From positions 9,920,001-9,984,000 of the forward strand of contig JBANAY010000004.1 in the NCBI GenBank assembly GCA_037952775.1: a stretch of 64,000 nt of DNA, read 5' to 3'. The translations under genes and the position numbers were made by a program. Origin of the DNA: Clonostachys chloroleuca. Its lineage: Eukaryota > Ascomycota > Sordariomycetes > Hypocreales > Bionectriaceae. Under the pieces are notes generated by a model. It saw only the letters and a program-made list of their open reading frames with translations. It had not been told where the DNA came from and ran no database searches. The first letter of the stretch is position 1, and the number at the start of each line of letters is the position of its first letter. Of this stretch, positions 54,350 through 64,000 are shown piece by piece.

Positions 54350-55565
54350 TGAATTAGCAAGTTGTATTGTCAATTAATGGATATTCCGTCGCGGGCAATT
54401 ATATTATTCCGGATTCCTAGTTGCAACAAGGTCGGCTGCAAGTGTTATTGCGCCTTGTGGGTTGCACCTGCCGTCTGGCAACAACTGCAACGAGCCCGTG
54501 ATGGATGATTTTGGATCACGGTCGCAGTCGGAAACGACCTCAGTTCTGCCTATGTAGGTGGTTAAGTATGTATTGAGTTTGCACGCAATGCCATATCTTC
54601 GTTTCACCTTCGCCATCGAGGTATTATTTTATTTTACTGCTCACAAACTCACTCCAAAACAGCGTGCCTCGTCCCTCAGATCCGATGCTGACCGCTCGCC
54701 ACCATCGCCATTAACACTCGCCCCAGAAGAACATCCACTTTACGCCCTGCGAACAAAAATACATGCAGATCATCTGCCCTGATCTATATCCCACTTCTAT
54801 CATTTCACTTCTTCCCCAATTTGCGGAATCGAGGGCTCAGAGAGGCCATTGTGCGCCGCGAACTCCTACCGTGTCCCTCCGATCCGCCCTCTGATCCGAT
54901 GCCAACACAGACCGAATCACGCTCAATGAAGACACTTCACGAGAATCAATCGATTAATCGGCTCGCCAATGCTCTTTCGGGATGCGCTCCTTTAATTGCT
55001 ACTTGGATATCGCTACCCAGGACGTTACGCGGTCGTGTGGGCTTCATCTGCTTCATGCATCGCGGCATAGGATAATAGCTACGTTAACATGACCTCACTC
55101 TACCCTAGGCAGATTTAAGCTGTTATCACTGCTGCTATGGTTCCTGAAGCGCCTAAATCTGTCTACAGGTGCTTGCAAACTTGGCCTGAAAAAAGTAAAA
55201 ATTCATTCTTGATACTACTTTTAAGAACTAACATCCATCATTACCTCCAACAACCACTGCCAGCTGATGTGCCAGTGATTTGACAAGGAGGACCAATGTC
55301 AGTTTCAATCGATAAGCCACTGAAACCAAACACCAACCAAAGAGATTCAAATCGAGAAGCAAAGGCCGTCGCAACCAATCTGTGACCCAAGGGACAAAGC
55401 ATCCAGTCGCGAAACAAAGAAAAAGGGTGTACCAAAACGAGAGACGGAAATATTGTGAACACAAGAGAAAGAAGTGGAAAGGTCACGACTTTGAAGCCGG
55501 CCAGAGGGCAGCAACGGCAGACCCGTCTTTTGAAGGACACTCAGGGATGTCTCAGAGAAATCCAT
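54350..55565. other. Intergenic, no gene seen
   Basis: Short overlapping ORFs only. It holds the 3' flanks of the NRPS-like gene and of the minus-strand gene that ends at 55566. Confidence 0.35.
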
Positions 55566-56719
55566 CTAGTACCCCTCGTCCTCATCCTCGTGCTCACCAT
55601 CAGTAGTGGAATCCGGCTCCTGGCCTTCCTCCTCATCCTCTGCGTCCTCCTCCTCCTGCTGCTGAGCTTCTCTCCTTGCTCTGCGTTGATCAATACACTC
55701 ATGCACGAAGCGCTGGGCCTCTCTCAGGGCCAGGTTTTGGGCAGCGGCCTCTTGGGACGTTTCGCCGCCGACGGTTGCCAGGTTCGCATGTACCATGTTA
55801 TCAAAGCATGTATTGAGGTTCCCGAACGGTCTGCGGCGGCGGCGGACGCTGTGTGCCCCTGGACCTACGTTCATTCGAAGCCGGCCCACGCGCTCTGCTC
55901 CGTCACCGCCCGTGTGGGTACGCATGCGCTCCCGCCGAAGGGCATCGATGAATTCTCCCTCCAAGTGGCCTGCTTGACCACCCGGCATTGCTTGATCCGT
56001 GTTGGTGGCCACGGCAGCAGCGGCGCCTGGTGATAGCCGGACATTGCTGAGCATCTGGGCCGTATATGCGCCCCGTTGGTAGAGATTATTGCCACGCACA
56101 AGACGAGCCGTGGACGAATAAGCCAGGCAACTAGGTGACGGTGGAGAAGGTGAAAAGCCAACTGTACGCCTGTGGTGCGGGCTCAGCCTAAATGCCCGAG
56201 CGGCGAAAGAGATTGCGGCGGGAGAAAGTGTGGGAAAAGGTGGTGTTGACGATGAGGTGTCATCCCACAGGGCTGGTCGCTCGGCCGGCTGCGTGGGAGC
56301 GCCAGCTGGGAAGCGATACGGGTTGGGCATGACGGTGACATTGCCGAAGTATCCTGGGCGGAAGGCATCTGGCAAATCCTGTAACTGGAATTATTAGCCA
56401 GATTTCATCTCGAGGGTTTTAGATCATTAGGTAGATCAAAAAGAGGGAAACTGACGGCACTGCTGCGAGAGGGGAATGGAACAAGCCGAGGATGGGTATC
56501 TGAGTGATCGATACGCGGTTCCTGGATTTCCTCGGGGAGCATTGCGGCCAGTTCTTCGCCGGATGCAATAGCATCATGAAAGAAATTAGTGTTCTCTGGG
56601 AGGTCGTTGTAGTGTCTCTCGACAATGGAGGAATCGGACTCGTCATCCGCAAGGAAAGCATCATGAGTGTCCTGAGGATTAAGGTTGAAGGGGGCAGTAG
56701 GATTGGTGCGAGAGGGCAT
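55566..56719 (-). CDS. Disordered protein with strongly acidic C-terminus
   Basis: Exons 56719-56456 and 56384-55566 (the second could start at 56378, six nt shorter), about 360 residues. The frame is open upstream to an ATG at 56884, but 56719 gives a better start. The first exon is polar and acidic (DDESDSSIVERHYNDLPENT; EELAAMLPEEIQEPRIDHSD). The second has PGYFGNVTVMPNPYRFPAGA, Pro/Ser-rich parts and a basic patch (GAHSVRRRRRPFGNL). A helix with AAAQNLALREAQRFVHECID precedes an Asp/Glu tail ending DGEHEDEDEGY. A nuclear or chromatin role is suggested by the basic and acidic blocks, but no domain is recognised. Confidence 0.6.
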
Positions 56720-56825
56720 GGTCAGAACGGGCGAGTTTGAAAAAGATGATATAAATTGAGTGAATGATGTTTCGAAAGGTGAATTTACTTTGAAAAGTTG
56801 TAAACTATGATGGAAAGAAGGGAAT

Positions 56826-56846
56826 TGAGAGAGAGAGAGAGAGAGA
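56826..56846 (+). repeat. (GA)n microsatellite
   Basis: About ten GA dinucleotides, in the 5' region of the gene starting at 56719 on the minus strand. Confidence 0.8.
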
Positions 56847-56884
56847 TCTGTAGGAAGCAAGGCATCAAGTATATAGCCCGTCAC

Positions 56885-59800
56885 TCACCTAATAGGACTC
56901 ATCTACAGGCAACGATGTACACGACACTCCGGATAGTGACAGCATCAGAAAAAGTGAACAGTCTGGAAAGCTGCAGCGTCGACCATAGTCGGGAAAACCA
57001 ACAGCGAGGACGACCAGGGGGAGGTGTGGGTGGAAAGAGGTAGTGTCTCACTGATCTACGCCACCCGCCATAGAGGCGAGCGAGAGGTACATCTTGCAGC
57101 AGCAAGTCACATAAGGCGAACCTTGTGTTCCTCTATAACGGGAGGAGAAGGCAATGAAAACCGGCGTATGATGAGTACGGCCCCCGCCGAAGCCGTCACT
57201 TGTGTTGTACCTTAGCTCAACATCTCAGCGAGTTGGACATCTACCGTGTTGGATGAGCTACCGAGCTTCGTCACACAGGGCACACTGCCCCAGCATGGCC
57301 TAAATATGTCCAGTAGCAGCAGATATCTCTCGCACAAATGAGGGAAATCTCACGGGGAAGAGAGTAAGGGTAAGCCAGAGTCCGAATGGGCGACATAGCC
57401 AGAGGTTAGCAAGCTGTGGGTGGCGGCCTACAGTGACTGCTAGCTGGGTGAACCCTCTGCGGTATAATCTGGGGATGCCATTCGCACGCCATGGCACTTG
57501 GAAGAGGTAAATTGGTTTCAAGGTTATTGTCCGCTTTGCCAAGAGGATGGCGGATCCGGAGGGAGCCTGCAGATTGGGCTGAGCTGCGTTGTTGCAGCAG
57601 ACGGGGGAGTAGATTGAGGCTCGGTTTGGCTCAGGCCTAGACCAAGCACCCGACTTAGCTCAAGTTTATGATCGTCGCAGCTGAAAATATGCCGATAGGA
57701 TACTTGCATGGGCGCTAAACTGATAGCAGAAGAACCCGCAGCCAATGTAGGGACCTTGATCCAGGACCGATGTTGTACATGTCGGTGTCAGCTCAGACGG
57801 ACGCAATCGAAGCCTCACATCCGTGGTGTCCATCACTTAACAGACAATATAAAATTTCAAAAAGAAAGAGAAAGAAGGAAAAGAAAAAAGAAAAACCCAG
57901 AAATGGCTCCCAGTGAAGCGTCCTATCTGCTCTCTAGAAGCCAAAGTCAGGGCTGTCGACAGCGAGTTCGGAGTGCCCTGGGCACCTAGTCGTGGCTGGT
58001 CGATGAGGTCACTGTGATAAGCTGCGCTGCATCTGGAGTTCTAGGCCTTCGCTCAGTCTCTGGGCGGCCTGCAAAATTACCAGCATCTTCCATGCACTGG
58101 CTGTTCTACAAGGCAGGGCAGGAGGAGGGCCTCAGGCCGTTCAGTGCGATTGAGGGGGAAGCACGCAGACGGTCTGCCTGAAAAAGATCCAGTGTCAGCC
58201 AATCAGTCCTTCTTTTCTCAAACAACGCCTGCAGTGTGCCGTCGTCGCTTTATCTCGTCATCACAAAAACTGTTCCTCGCAGGCCGAGTGCATCGGTCCT
58301 CGCATTTTCCCCCTCATGTCGGTTGCGAAAATGTCTCTCCTACGTCCGTTTCGTCGTCGCACCTCCCGTCGTCTTCTATCCTCTGCAGATTTTCGCCCGC
58401 TCGAGTCCTAGATGGGGGCGTGCTGCGAAAGATTGAGGGGTTGCACATTCGACTCCTCATCCTACACGCCACACCTCCTGCAACCGTCCTGCTGCAGCAA
58501 AGACGCCACTGTTTCCTCACAGCCGTAACGAAACAAGCAGACGGGAGGAGAAGAACCCCATCCCCCTCCTCATTGATGTCGAGCGGCGGCCTGAGCGAGC
58601 GGCTGACTGCCTCAGAACCGGATACTGCATGGCCGATCGCAGCAATCTGCACATCTGCCCGACTTCCTATTTGCTGTCGCCGGATTGTCGACTGCAGTTA
58701 CGCAGTGACAACAACATGCTTCTGCATGGCAGCTACCGGTAGTTTTTTTTTGTCGAGGTCAAACAGGCTTTCAGCATTGAGGTCTCGGTGCACATCTTTG
58801 GGCTTGAAATGTCAGTCTTCTCGATCTGCGGTTGAAGCAGCCCTGTGTCTGTGTCCATATCTTCAAGATTGCTTGGCTAACACTGAGATGACTCAGCTTA
58901 GGTCACTTCAGTACATCCAGGTTCCTGGATCGACTAAACTCTTTTTTATCTCCCTCCCCTCCCTCTTCCATGGGCCCAGAATCTGGTTTATCTTACTCTG
59001 TCACATTCGTCGTAGTTCAGACCGCTCGTAGTCGCCCCGGACGAGACCCTCCTTGCTCTCACCGGCTCAGCTCCACTCAGACGACGACAACCGCAACTCC
59101 GCGAATCAGTCTCTTGCGAGAACGCATGCAGCGTGCCGTGCCCCCAAAACAGAATGGCCGTCATCATTTCGGCGTCTTGCAGCCGTATTGCATTCACAAG
59201 CATCTCATTGCTGTTTCTTACATGTCTTAAATATGTCACCCACTCCACCCACTAATAGTGTACATTGTAAGGTGTAGAAGCGATGTCCTGTGACATTTCA
59301 TCGACTTTCCCTTGGCAAGCGCCGCCATCCAAGAATCAGGTCAACCGTTTGTAATCTTCACCATGGTTGCCTTTGATTGATGTTCCCCAGAAATGGGTCT
59401 CTGGCCAGCCATGATATTGCTTTTTCCGTTCAGTTTTCAGCTGGCAAGCGGCCTACGCGAGGCAACCGGCTGCCTTGATTTCAAATGTCCACTCTACAAC
59501 TATTGGTCTACTCTACTAATACAAGGTTCATACTGGCATTCATTTGTCTTTGCCAAGAAACAATAATCCAACAAAGTCGGTCATCGGCTTCTGCTGCCAT
59601 TCGTCAAGGGTCTTATCCGCTTGTCGTAGCATGTGCGTAGCCCATTCTCTCACATACGTTCCATGCTGATGCCCCAGCCTAACTCGGTCTCCTCTCCCGT
59701 CCTATGTTCCTCCAGCAGGCTATGCCTGCATAGTGTTTTTTTCTTTTCACTTTAGTGGCACAGAGTAGAAAAACCCACATTGCTCTCGAGCCGGAATTTT

Positions 59801-61591
59801 CAATGGTCGGGCAAGACGGAGAGTGCTGTTTCATGGGTTGCCCAAGGTCAATGACACTGCCCACAATAGTGGAATGAGCGGCCAATCTGGCTTCAGGTTT
59901 GATATGTACACATCATCTCCAGCTTTTACCGAATTGCAAATGTAGGGGGGCCAAGAGCGTATCGCCAGATCACCCGCTAGTTTTCAGTGATTTGCCCCGG
60001 TAGATGGCGCCGGGCCGTATCCCACCACCTCCCATAGAGGGTCGATTTTGATGCATGTCACTGGTTTGCAATCCATAGGCATCTGGGGAAATGACTAGCA
60101 TGTAGGCACCTTGCTTTGCTTTAACCCGTTGAATCACTGCCGGCAGCGATCCTTCAGGGCATACTCAGTCTTTACCTAGAAGGAGACGAATGCTACACCA
60201 CCCACTGCGCGGTATGCGGGTGCGGTCCACAGGTTCGAGAATTTCCGGATCGCCAACTGTAGAAGAGCCATCATGCACTAGTACGTGTCTTCCTTTCTCT
60301 CTACTTCTCTATCGATCTCTTTCTCTCTGAAACCTGAGACAGATGAATGATATGGCTTTGTCAAGGGGGGTTACATCGGTCGAGTGGGATTTTCTTTTTC
60401 CATCTGTGAACTCGGATCATAGCTTGATGAGCCATGAAAGAATTTGTTGTACGGATTGTCGCCCTGCATATTGGGATTTGGATAGCTACCTGGTCTTCCC
60501 TGGCCAAGTCTCGGCTGGCGACTGAGATCGCGGGGCCACACACCCAAAGGAACGCACCCAAAATCATGCATCACAGTCACCCCGGTACTCCGCCTACCAC
60601 CTTTCTTTTCCTTCCGTCTCGTCTTTCTTTTTTTTGTTTTTTCTTATCCTACGGCCAGTAATCTGCCCGAAGGAACGCTGCGGTGCTCCCATACGGTTGC
60701 CAGCTCACACAGTCCTTCACACAGTCCCTGCCTGCACATATTGCTCAACATGGATTCATCTGCGTCGTGAAACCCGAACTGCCCAACTATTTCCGCCACC
60801 ATTTTGTACCAGCCATATATTGTAGAAGGGGACATTTAGTCTAGCAATTGGGGTTCACTTTGCCCGAGTCCGCGGCTAATTTCTGCGTTGCAGGTGGATG
60901 GATGTATTGGGTCGGATGAGCTGTGTAGTTGGGCTCTTCCATGCTTGTCTTTCTGCCACAGTGTATTGGAGAAAGCTGTGAGCTCCAATAGTAGGCAGGC
61001 TGCACGACCTGCCGACATAACACATCGTACATCGGCAGTCCCTAGCAGTAACCGTGGGTACCTGTGACCACTGAGTGGCATGCATAGCACTGCAGACCGG
61101 TCAGCGACCTCGCCTCTGGATGTTCCCTCGACGGCTGCCTTTGTGACACACAGCGCCGTGCTGACCTTCTGGATGCAGGACTGGTCCGCATCCTGCATAT
61201 CACATGCAACTGTGGCCAGCATTCATTATCCAGACACCCGCCAGCGTTCATCTAAGCCTTGCTCTTGCATAGGTTGTCTCAAAGCTCCGAAATGGTGGTC
61301 GTCTTGGAGGTGAGGTGGGTAGCACTTGCCGTCGCCGACTGTGCCCAACTGCCACCTCAACTCGGCGGCCAGCCATATAGCAAGAATAAATACCACATCC
61401 TCACCAATCTCGGCCTTCTTTTTCTTTCCAATTCCTTCATCCCATCACCTCGACTTTTCAACCGTTCAATCACACCATTCTAACGCAAGCTCCTCAACAA
61501 CTTTCCACTTCCAAACTCTCTCATCTCGGCTTCGTCTATCATCAATCCTCCATCACTCTTTGTCGTTGCCTTCGCAAACTCACCACCCACA
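56885..61591. other. Gene-poor stretch
   Basis: About 4.7 kb without a supported gene. A long open frame at 58144-59031 (+) has no ATG in its first half and a Ser/Arg/Cys-rich composition. I take it as non-coding or UTR-like. A C/T-rich leader (about 61410-61590) precedes the gene at 61592. Confidence 0.35.
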
Positions 61592-62530
61592 ATGCCCTCT
61601 TCCAGAATGATCACTTACGAGAGCGGTCAGCTCAACTTCCTCGTTGGAAACCAACAACAGCTCTTGAAAGTATGCCCGGTAAAGGTTGAATATGACGAAG
61701 ACTGTGTCATCATCTCTGGGCATACCGCCTTCGCCCACCCTGAGCTCGACTTTCCGCCAATGCTTCAAATCATCATGCGTGACCCTCGTTACGCCGGCGA
61801 CCTACGCAAGCAGCTGGGCCTGAAGCCGTGGACAGTGGAAACTGAACGGAGCTTGCTCGCATACATGGCGGCCGACGGGTATGACGTTGATATCAACACC
61901 TGGTCTAGGGAACCAAGTTTGCTCTTCGAACACCTCCGTCGGGGCCCGTTGCAACATAGAGAGGCCTGCTTCCGGGCACTGCTGATCATGCTTCAAACAA
62001 AGGACGCCCGGGCCTATGACCATGCCTACAGTAGCGTCCAGGGACTTGACGAGCCTGCGCGGTCGTGCTTCTCAAAGTATCTGGGTAGCGTCAGCCTGGA
62101 TATATCCACCAGCATCTACGGACAGCCACTCATCGTCTACGGCACTGTCACAGAGTTCGTTCCAGGTTTCACCGCTGATGAGCTTTGCGAGCATATCCCA
62201 CGCCACCTGTGGCAACGCACCATCTCCACCATCATCAGCACCATTCACACCGTCATCACCAATGCTACCCGGCTGCGCCATGACAAGCTTCAAGCCAAGC
62301 ACTTCACCATGTCATACTGCTACAACAAGGGCGGTGTTGGATCCCGCATCGTGCTCACGAACCTCAATGGCTTCCTCTGGCATGGTAGCGACCATGACCC
62401 AAGCTACAACAAGTTCATCGACCTGGCTAAGGCTCAGGGAAATGTATTTGACCAGCTTCTTCAACAGGTTGATGACAAGGGAGTGGTTCTGGAGGATGCC
62501 GACCTCATTTTCTGGGGCACAGGCACCTGA
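61592..62530 (+). CDS. Protein of unknown function, weakly kinase-like C-terminal half
   Basis: 312 residues, no intron. The N-terminal half is a compact mixed domain (LLKVCPVKVEYDEDCVIISG; FPPMLQIIMRDPRYAGDLRK). A helical stretch follows, with LKPWTVETERSLLAYMAADG and AREACFR-like residues. The C-terminal half has VYGTVTEFVPGFTADELCEH, a long helix, RHDKLQAKHFTM and VLTNLNGFLW. The spacing reminds me of the hinge, catalytic loop (HxDxxxxN) and DFG region of fungal kinase-like proteins. The catalytic residues are mostly not preserved, so any fold relation would be a pseudokinase. The similarity is weak and by eye. No signal peptide or membrane segment is seen. Confidence 0.5.
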   Translation: MPSSRMITYESGQLNFLVGNQQQLLKVCPVKVEYDEDCVIISGHTAFAHPELDFPPMLQIIMRDPRYAGDLRKQLGLKPWTVETERSLLAYMAADGYDVDINTWSREPSLLFEHLRRGPLQHREACFRALLIMLQTKDARAYDHAYSSVQGLDEPARSCFSKYLGSVSLDISTSIYGQPLIVYGTVTEFVPGFTADELCEHIPRHLWQRTISTIISTIHTVITNATRLRHDKLQAKHFTMSYCYNKGGVGSRIVLTNLNGFLWHGSDHDPSYNKFIDLAKAQGNVFDQLLQQVDDKGVVLEDADLIFWGTGT

Positions 62531-63332
62531 GGATCACATAACCATCACCGATGAGGTTTGAGAATCGTCTTCCTTCTCTTCAGCCTCATAGTATGATCAG
62601 GCTCTCTCCCCTGTCCGGAGCAACCTGCTTGCCAACATCTCTCGGTCGTTGACTACTATTTCTCGTCCTTTCTCTTCTGTCCCTGACTTGTTTCCCCTTT
62701 CCTCCCACCTTTTCCCCTCCCTCTTCTTGCCTCATGAACGCCACAGAGCCCTCAGGATGGAAGGCTTTGTCTCTAGTACCATGAGTTCAACACCATCCAA
62801 GTTGTTCACCTTCTCCTTCCTTGTTTTCGCTTTGTTGCCTCTTTGTTCTCTTTCTTCAAGGCTGGATCTTAGTTCGGCCATGGCCTACAGCAGGCTTACC
62901 CTCTTTAGTACTGAGCTACAGGCTCTCATGTGTGTGCGCTTTTAATGACTGATGATATCTTCTTCCCTTTGTACGTTTCACGTTTCATAAGACAAATTTA
63001 ACCAAAAAAAAAATGGATTGGAGGTATGGGGTTTCCTGTTCGGCTGTCACGGCTCCCTTGGACTCAGTTTTAATGTAGCTCTCCACAATGAAAATGATTT
63101 CTACCTGATGCCTCCTGAAAATTGAACAAAAAAAAACTCCAAAGTGCCCTGCCATACAGCGTCTACCTATTCATCGTGATCTCCTTCCACTTTCACCTTC
63201 TTCCTTGATGAAGTTATATATATATATATATATATATATATCCACCCCAGGTCTTCTGTAGTTCTCCGCTGGGTGAGGAACCCCCTCCTCCTTCTCCTCC
63301 TCCTCCTCGTCCTCCTCCTCGTCGTCCCGCCT
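62531..63332. other. Intergenic with simple repeats
   Basis: A (TA)13 run at 63215-63240 and a CCT/CGT-rich tract at 63284-63330, with a C/T-rich stretch near 62640-62730. No gene. Confidence 0.6.
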
Positions 63333-64000
63333 TCACTTCAGATCCTTTTTACTTGCAAAATTCGCCTTACTGTCCACGGGCGCAGGGCCACCAAACATGC
63401 GACCACCACCACCACCAAATATGCTACCATCACCAAATACGCTACCACCACCACCACCAAACATGCTTCCGCCACCGGGTCGAATTCCTATCGTAGTCCC
63501 AGTATTCACAGGCCGGGGAGTCTCGTCATCATCCTCATCCCGCCTTCGATTCCGACCGTCTTGGCTCGCAGGATTCGCCTTCATGTCCAAGGGCGCAGGG
63601 CCGTCACTGGGTTGGCATTCTCTCATGGTCCCAGTAGTTGCGGTCTGGGGAGTCCCACCCTTATCATCATCCTGCTTTCGGTTCTGACCATCTTGACTCG
63701 TAGGATACGTCTTCATATCCACAGGCACAGGGCCACCAAATATGCCACCGCCGCCACCAAACATGCTGCCACCAAACATACTACCATTACCGGATCGGGT
63801 TCCTATCATAATCCCAGTATTCACAGGCCGGTGAGTCTCGCCATCATCCTCATCCCGTCTTCGGTTCTGGCCATCTTGGCTCGCAGAATTTGCCTTGGTG
63901 TCCGCAGCCGCGAGGCCGACGGATCCGACATCAGCACCCGGGCGAGCTTGCGGCATGGTTTTGATGATTCTCCTGTGCTTCATGGTCTGGGGGGCCTCGT
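63333..64000 (-). CDS. Gly-rich repeat protein, partial (5' end beyond window)
   Basis: The frame is open from its stop at 63333 to the window end. The first ATG inside is at 63983, but codons before it (EAPQT) continue the repeat pattern, so the gene starts outside. At least three imperfect units of about 60-70 residues are visible. Each has a charged block SQDGQNRRRDEDDxET, a PVNTGT-like block, a Gly/Met/Phe block (SMFGGGGG, IFGGGGG) and a GPAPVDxKAN block. One unit lacks the Gly block. The end is ASKKDLK. The FGG-type runs resemble low-complexity phase-separating or nucleoporin-like segments, but no FG-nucleoporin call is justified. Function unknown. Confidence 0.5.
   Translation of the reverse strand, partial: EAPQTMKHRRIIKTMPQARPGADVGSVGLAAADTKANSASQDGQNRRRDEDDGETHRPVNTGIMIGTRSGNGSMFGGSMFGGGGGIFGGPVPVDMKTYPTSQDGQNRKQDDDKGGTPQTATTGTMRECQPSDGPAPLDMKANPASQDGRNRRRDEDDDETPRPVNTGTTIGIRPGGGSMFGGGGGSVFGDGSIFGGGGGRMFGGPAPVDSKANFASKKDLK

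Noticed and set aside
55455..56033. Plus-strand Leu-rich frame that looks like a membrane protein
   Set aside because: The leucine run is the complement of the Asp/Glu tail of the minus-strand gene.
58144..59031. 295-codon open frame on the plus strand
   Set aside because: It starts at GTG, has no ATG for about 140 codons, and its Ser/Arg/Cys-rich composition lacks any domain.
1..64000. tRNA genes, CRISPR arrays, intact transposons
   Set aside because: I looked for T-loop words such as GGTTCGAATCC on both strands, for spaced identical repeats and for transposase or reverse-transcriptase motifs, and found none I could support.

Overview
The window looks like chromosomal DNA of a filamentous ascomycete (Pezizomycotina, probably Sordariomycetes; the species cannot be named from sequence alone). 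The reasons are short GT...AG introns of about 45-180 nt with CTAAC/CTGAC-like branch points, widely spaced genes on both strands, and families typical of moulds: a CYP52-like P450, a CE5 acetylxylan esterase, a DHA2-type MFS transporter, an A-T-C NRPS-like enzyme, an SRR1-domain protein, a Kex2-site repeat precursor and decayed TPR-repeat DNA. I see no tRNA, rRNA, CRISPR array or intact transposon.

Layout. 1-9 kb: an F-box protein (-), a small single-pass membrane protein (-) and a SIRT5-type sirtuin (+). 8.7-12.5 kb: a promoter with three diverged ~95-bp repeats leads into a gene resembling the C-terminal region of killer-toxin-like chitinases. That gene has one in-frame TGA, and a frame-broken TPR pseudogene follows on the other strand. 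12.5-16.5 kb holds nothing I can support. 16.5-22.5 kb has three co-directional genes: the repeat precursor, a D-amino-acid oxidase with a PTS1-like ARL end, and an SRR1-domain protein with an octapeptide-repeat tail. 22.5-31.4 kb is gene-poor, with hypothetical or decayed ORFs. 31.4-44.6 kb has the MFS transporter, three hypothetical or membrane proteins, the CE5 esterase, a small membrane protein with a frame break and a multi-span membrane protein. 46-54.4 kb has a CYP52-like P450 (-) diverging from a 1256-residue adenylation-carrier-condensation enzyme (+), possibly a minimal metabolite locus. 55.5-64 kb has an acidic-tailed disordered protein, a cytosolic protein of unknown function and a Gly-rich repeat protein cut by the window end.

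The most interesting item is the precursor at 16532-17623. It has a signal peptide and six almost identical 34-35-residue units, each ending in Lys-Arg. A seventh diverged unit and a strongly acidic Asp/Glu/Tyr tail follow. It has the layout of fungal Kex2-processed repeat proteins, predicted to release several copies of one cationic helical peptide with an asparagine face. The unit copies differ almost only at silent sites. A second theme is genes with one in-frame stop followed by sequence that keeps frame or repeat register: the chitinase-C-terminus-like gene, the SRR1 tail and possibly the ORF near 28.4 kb.
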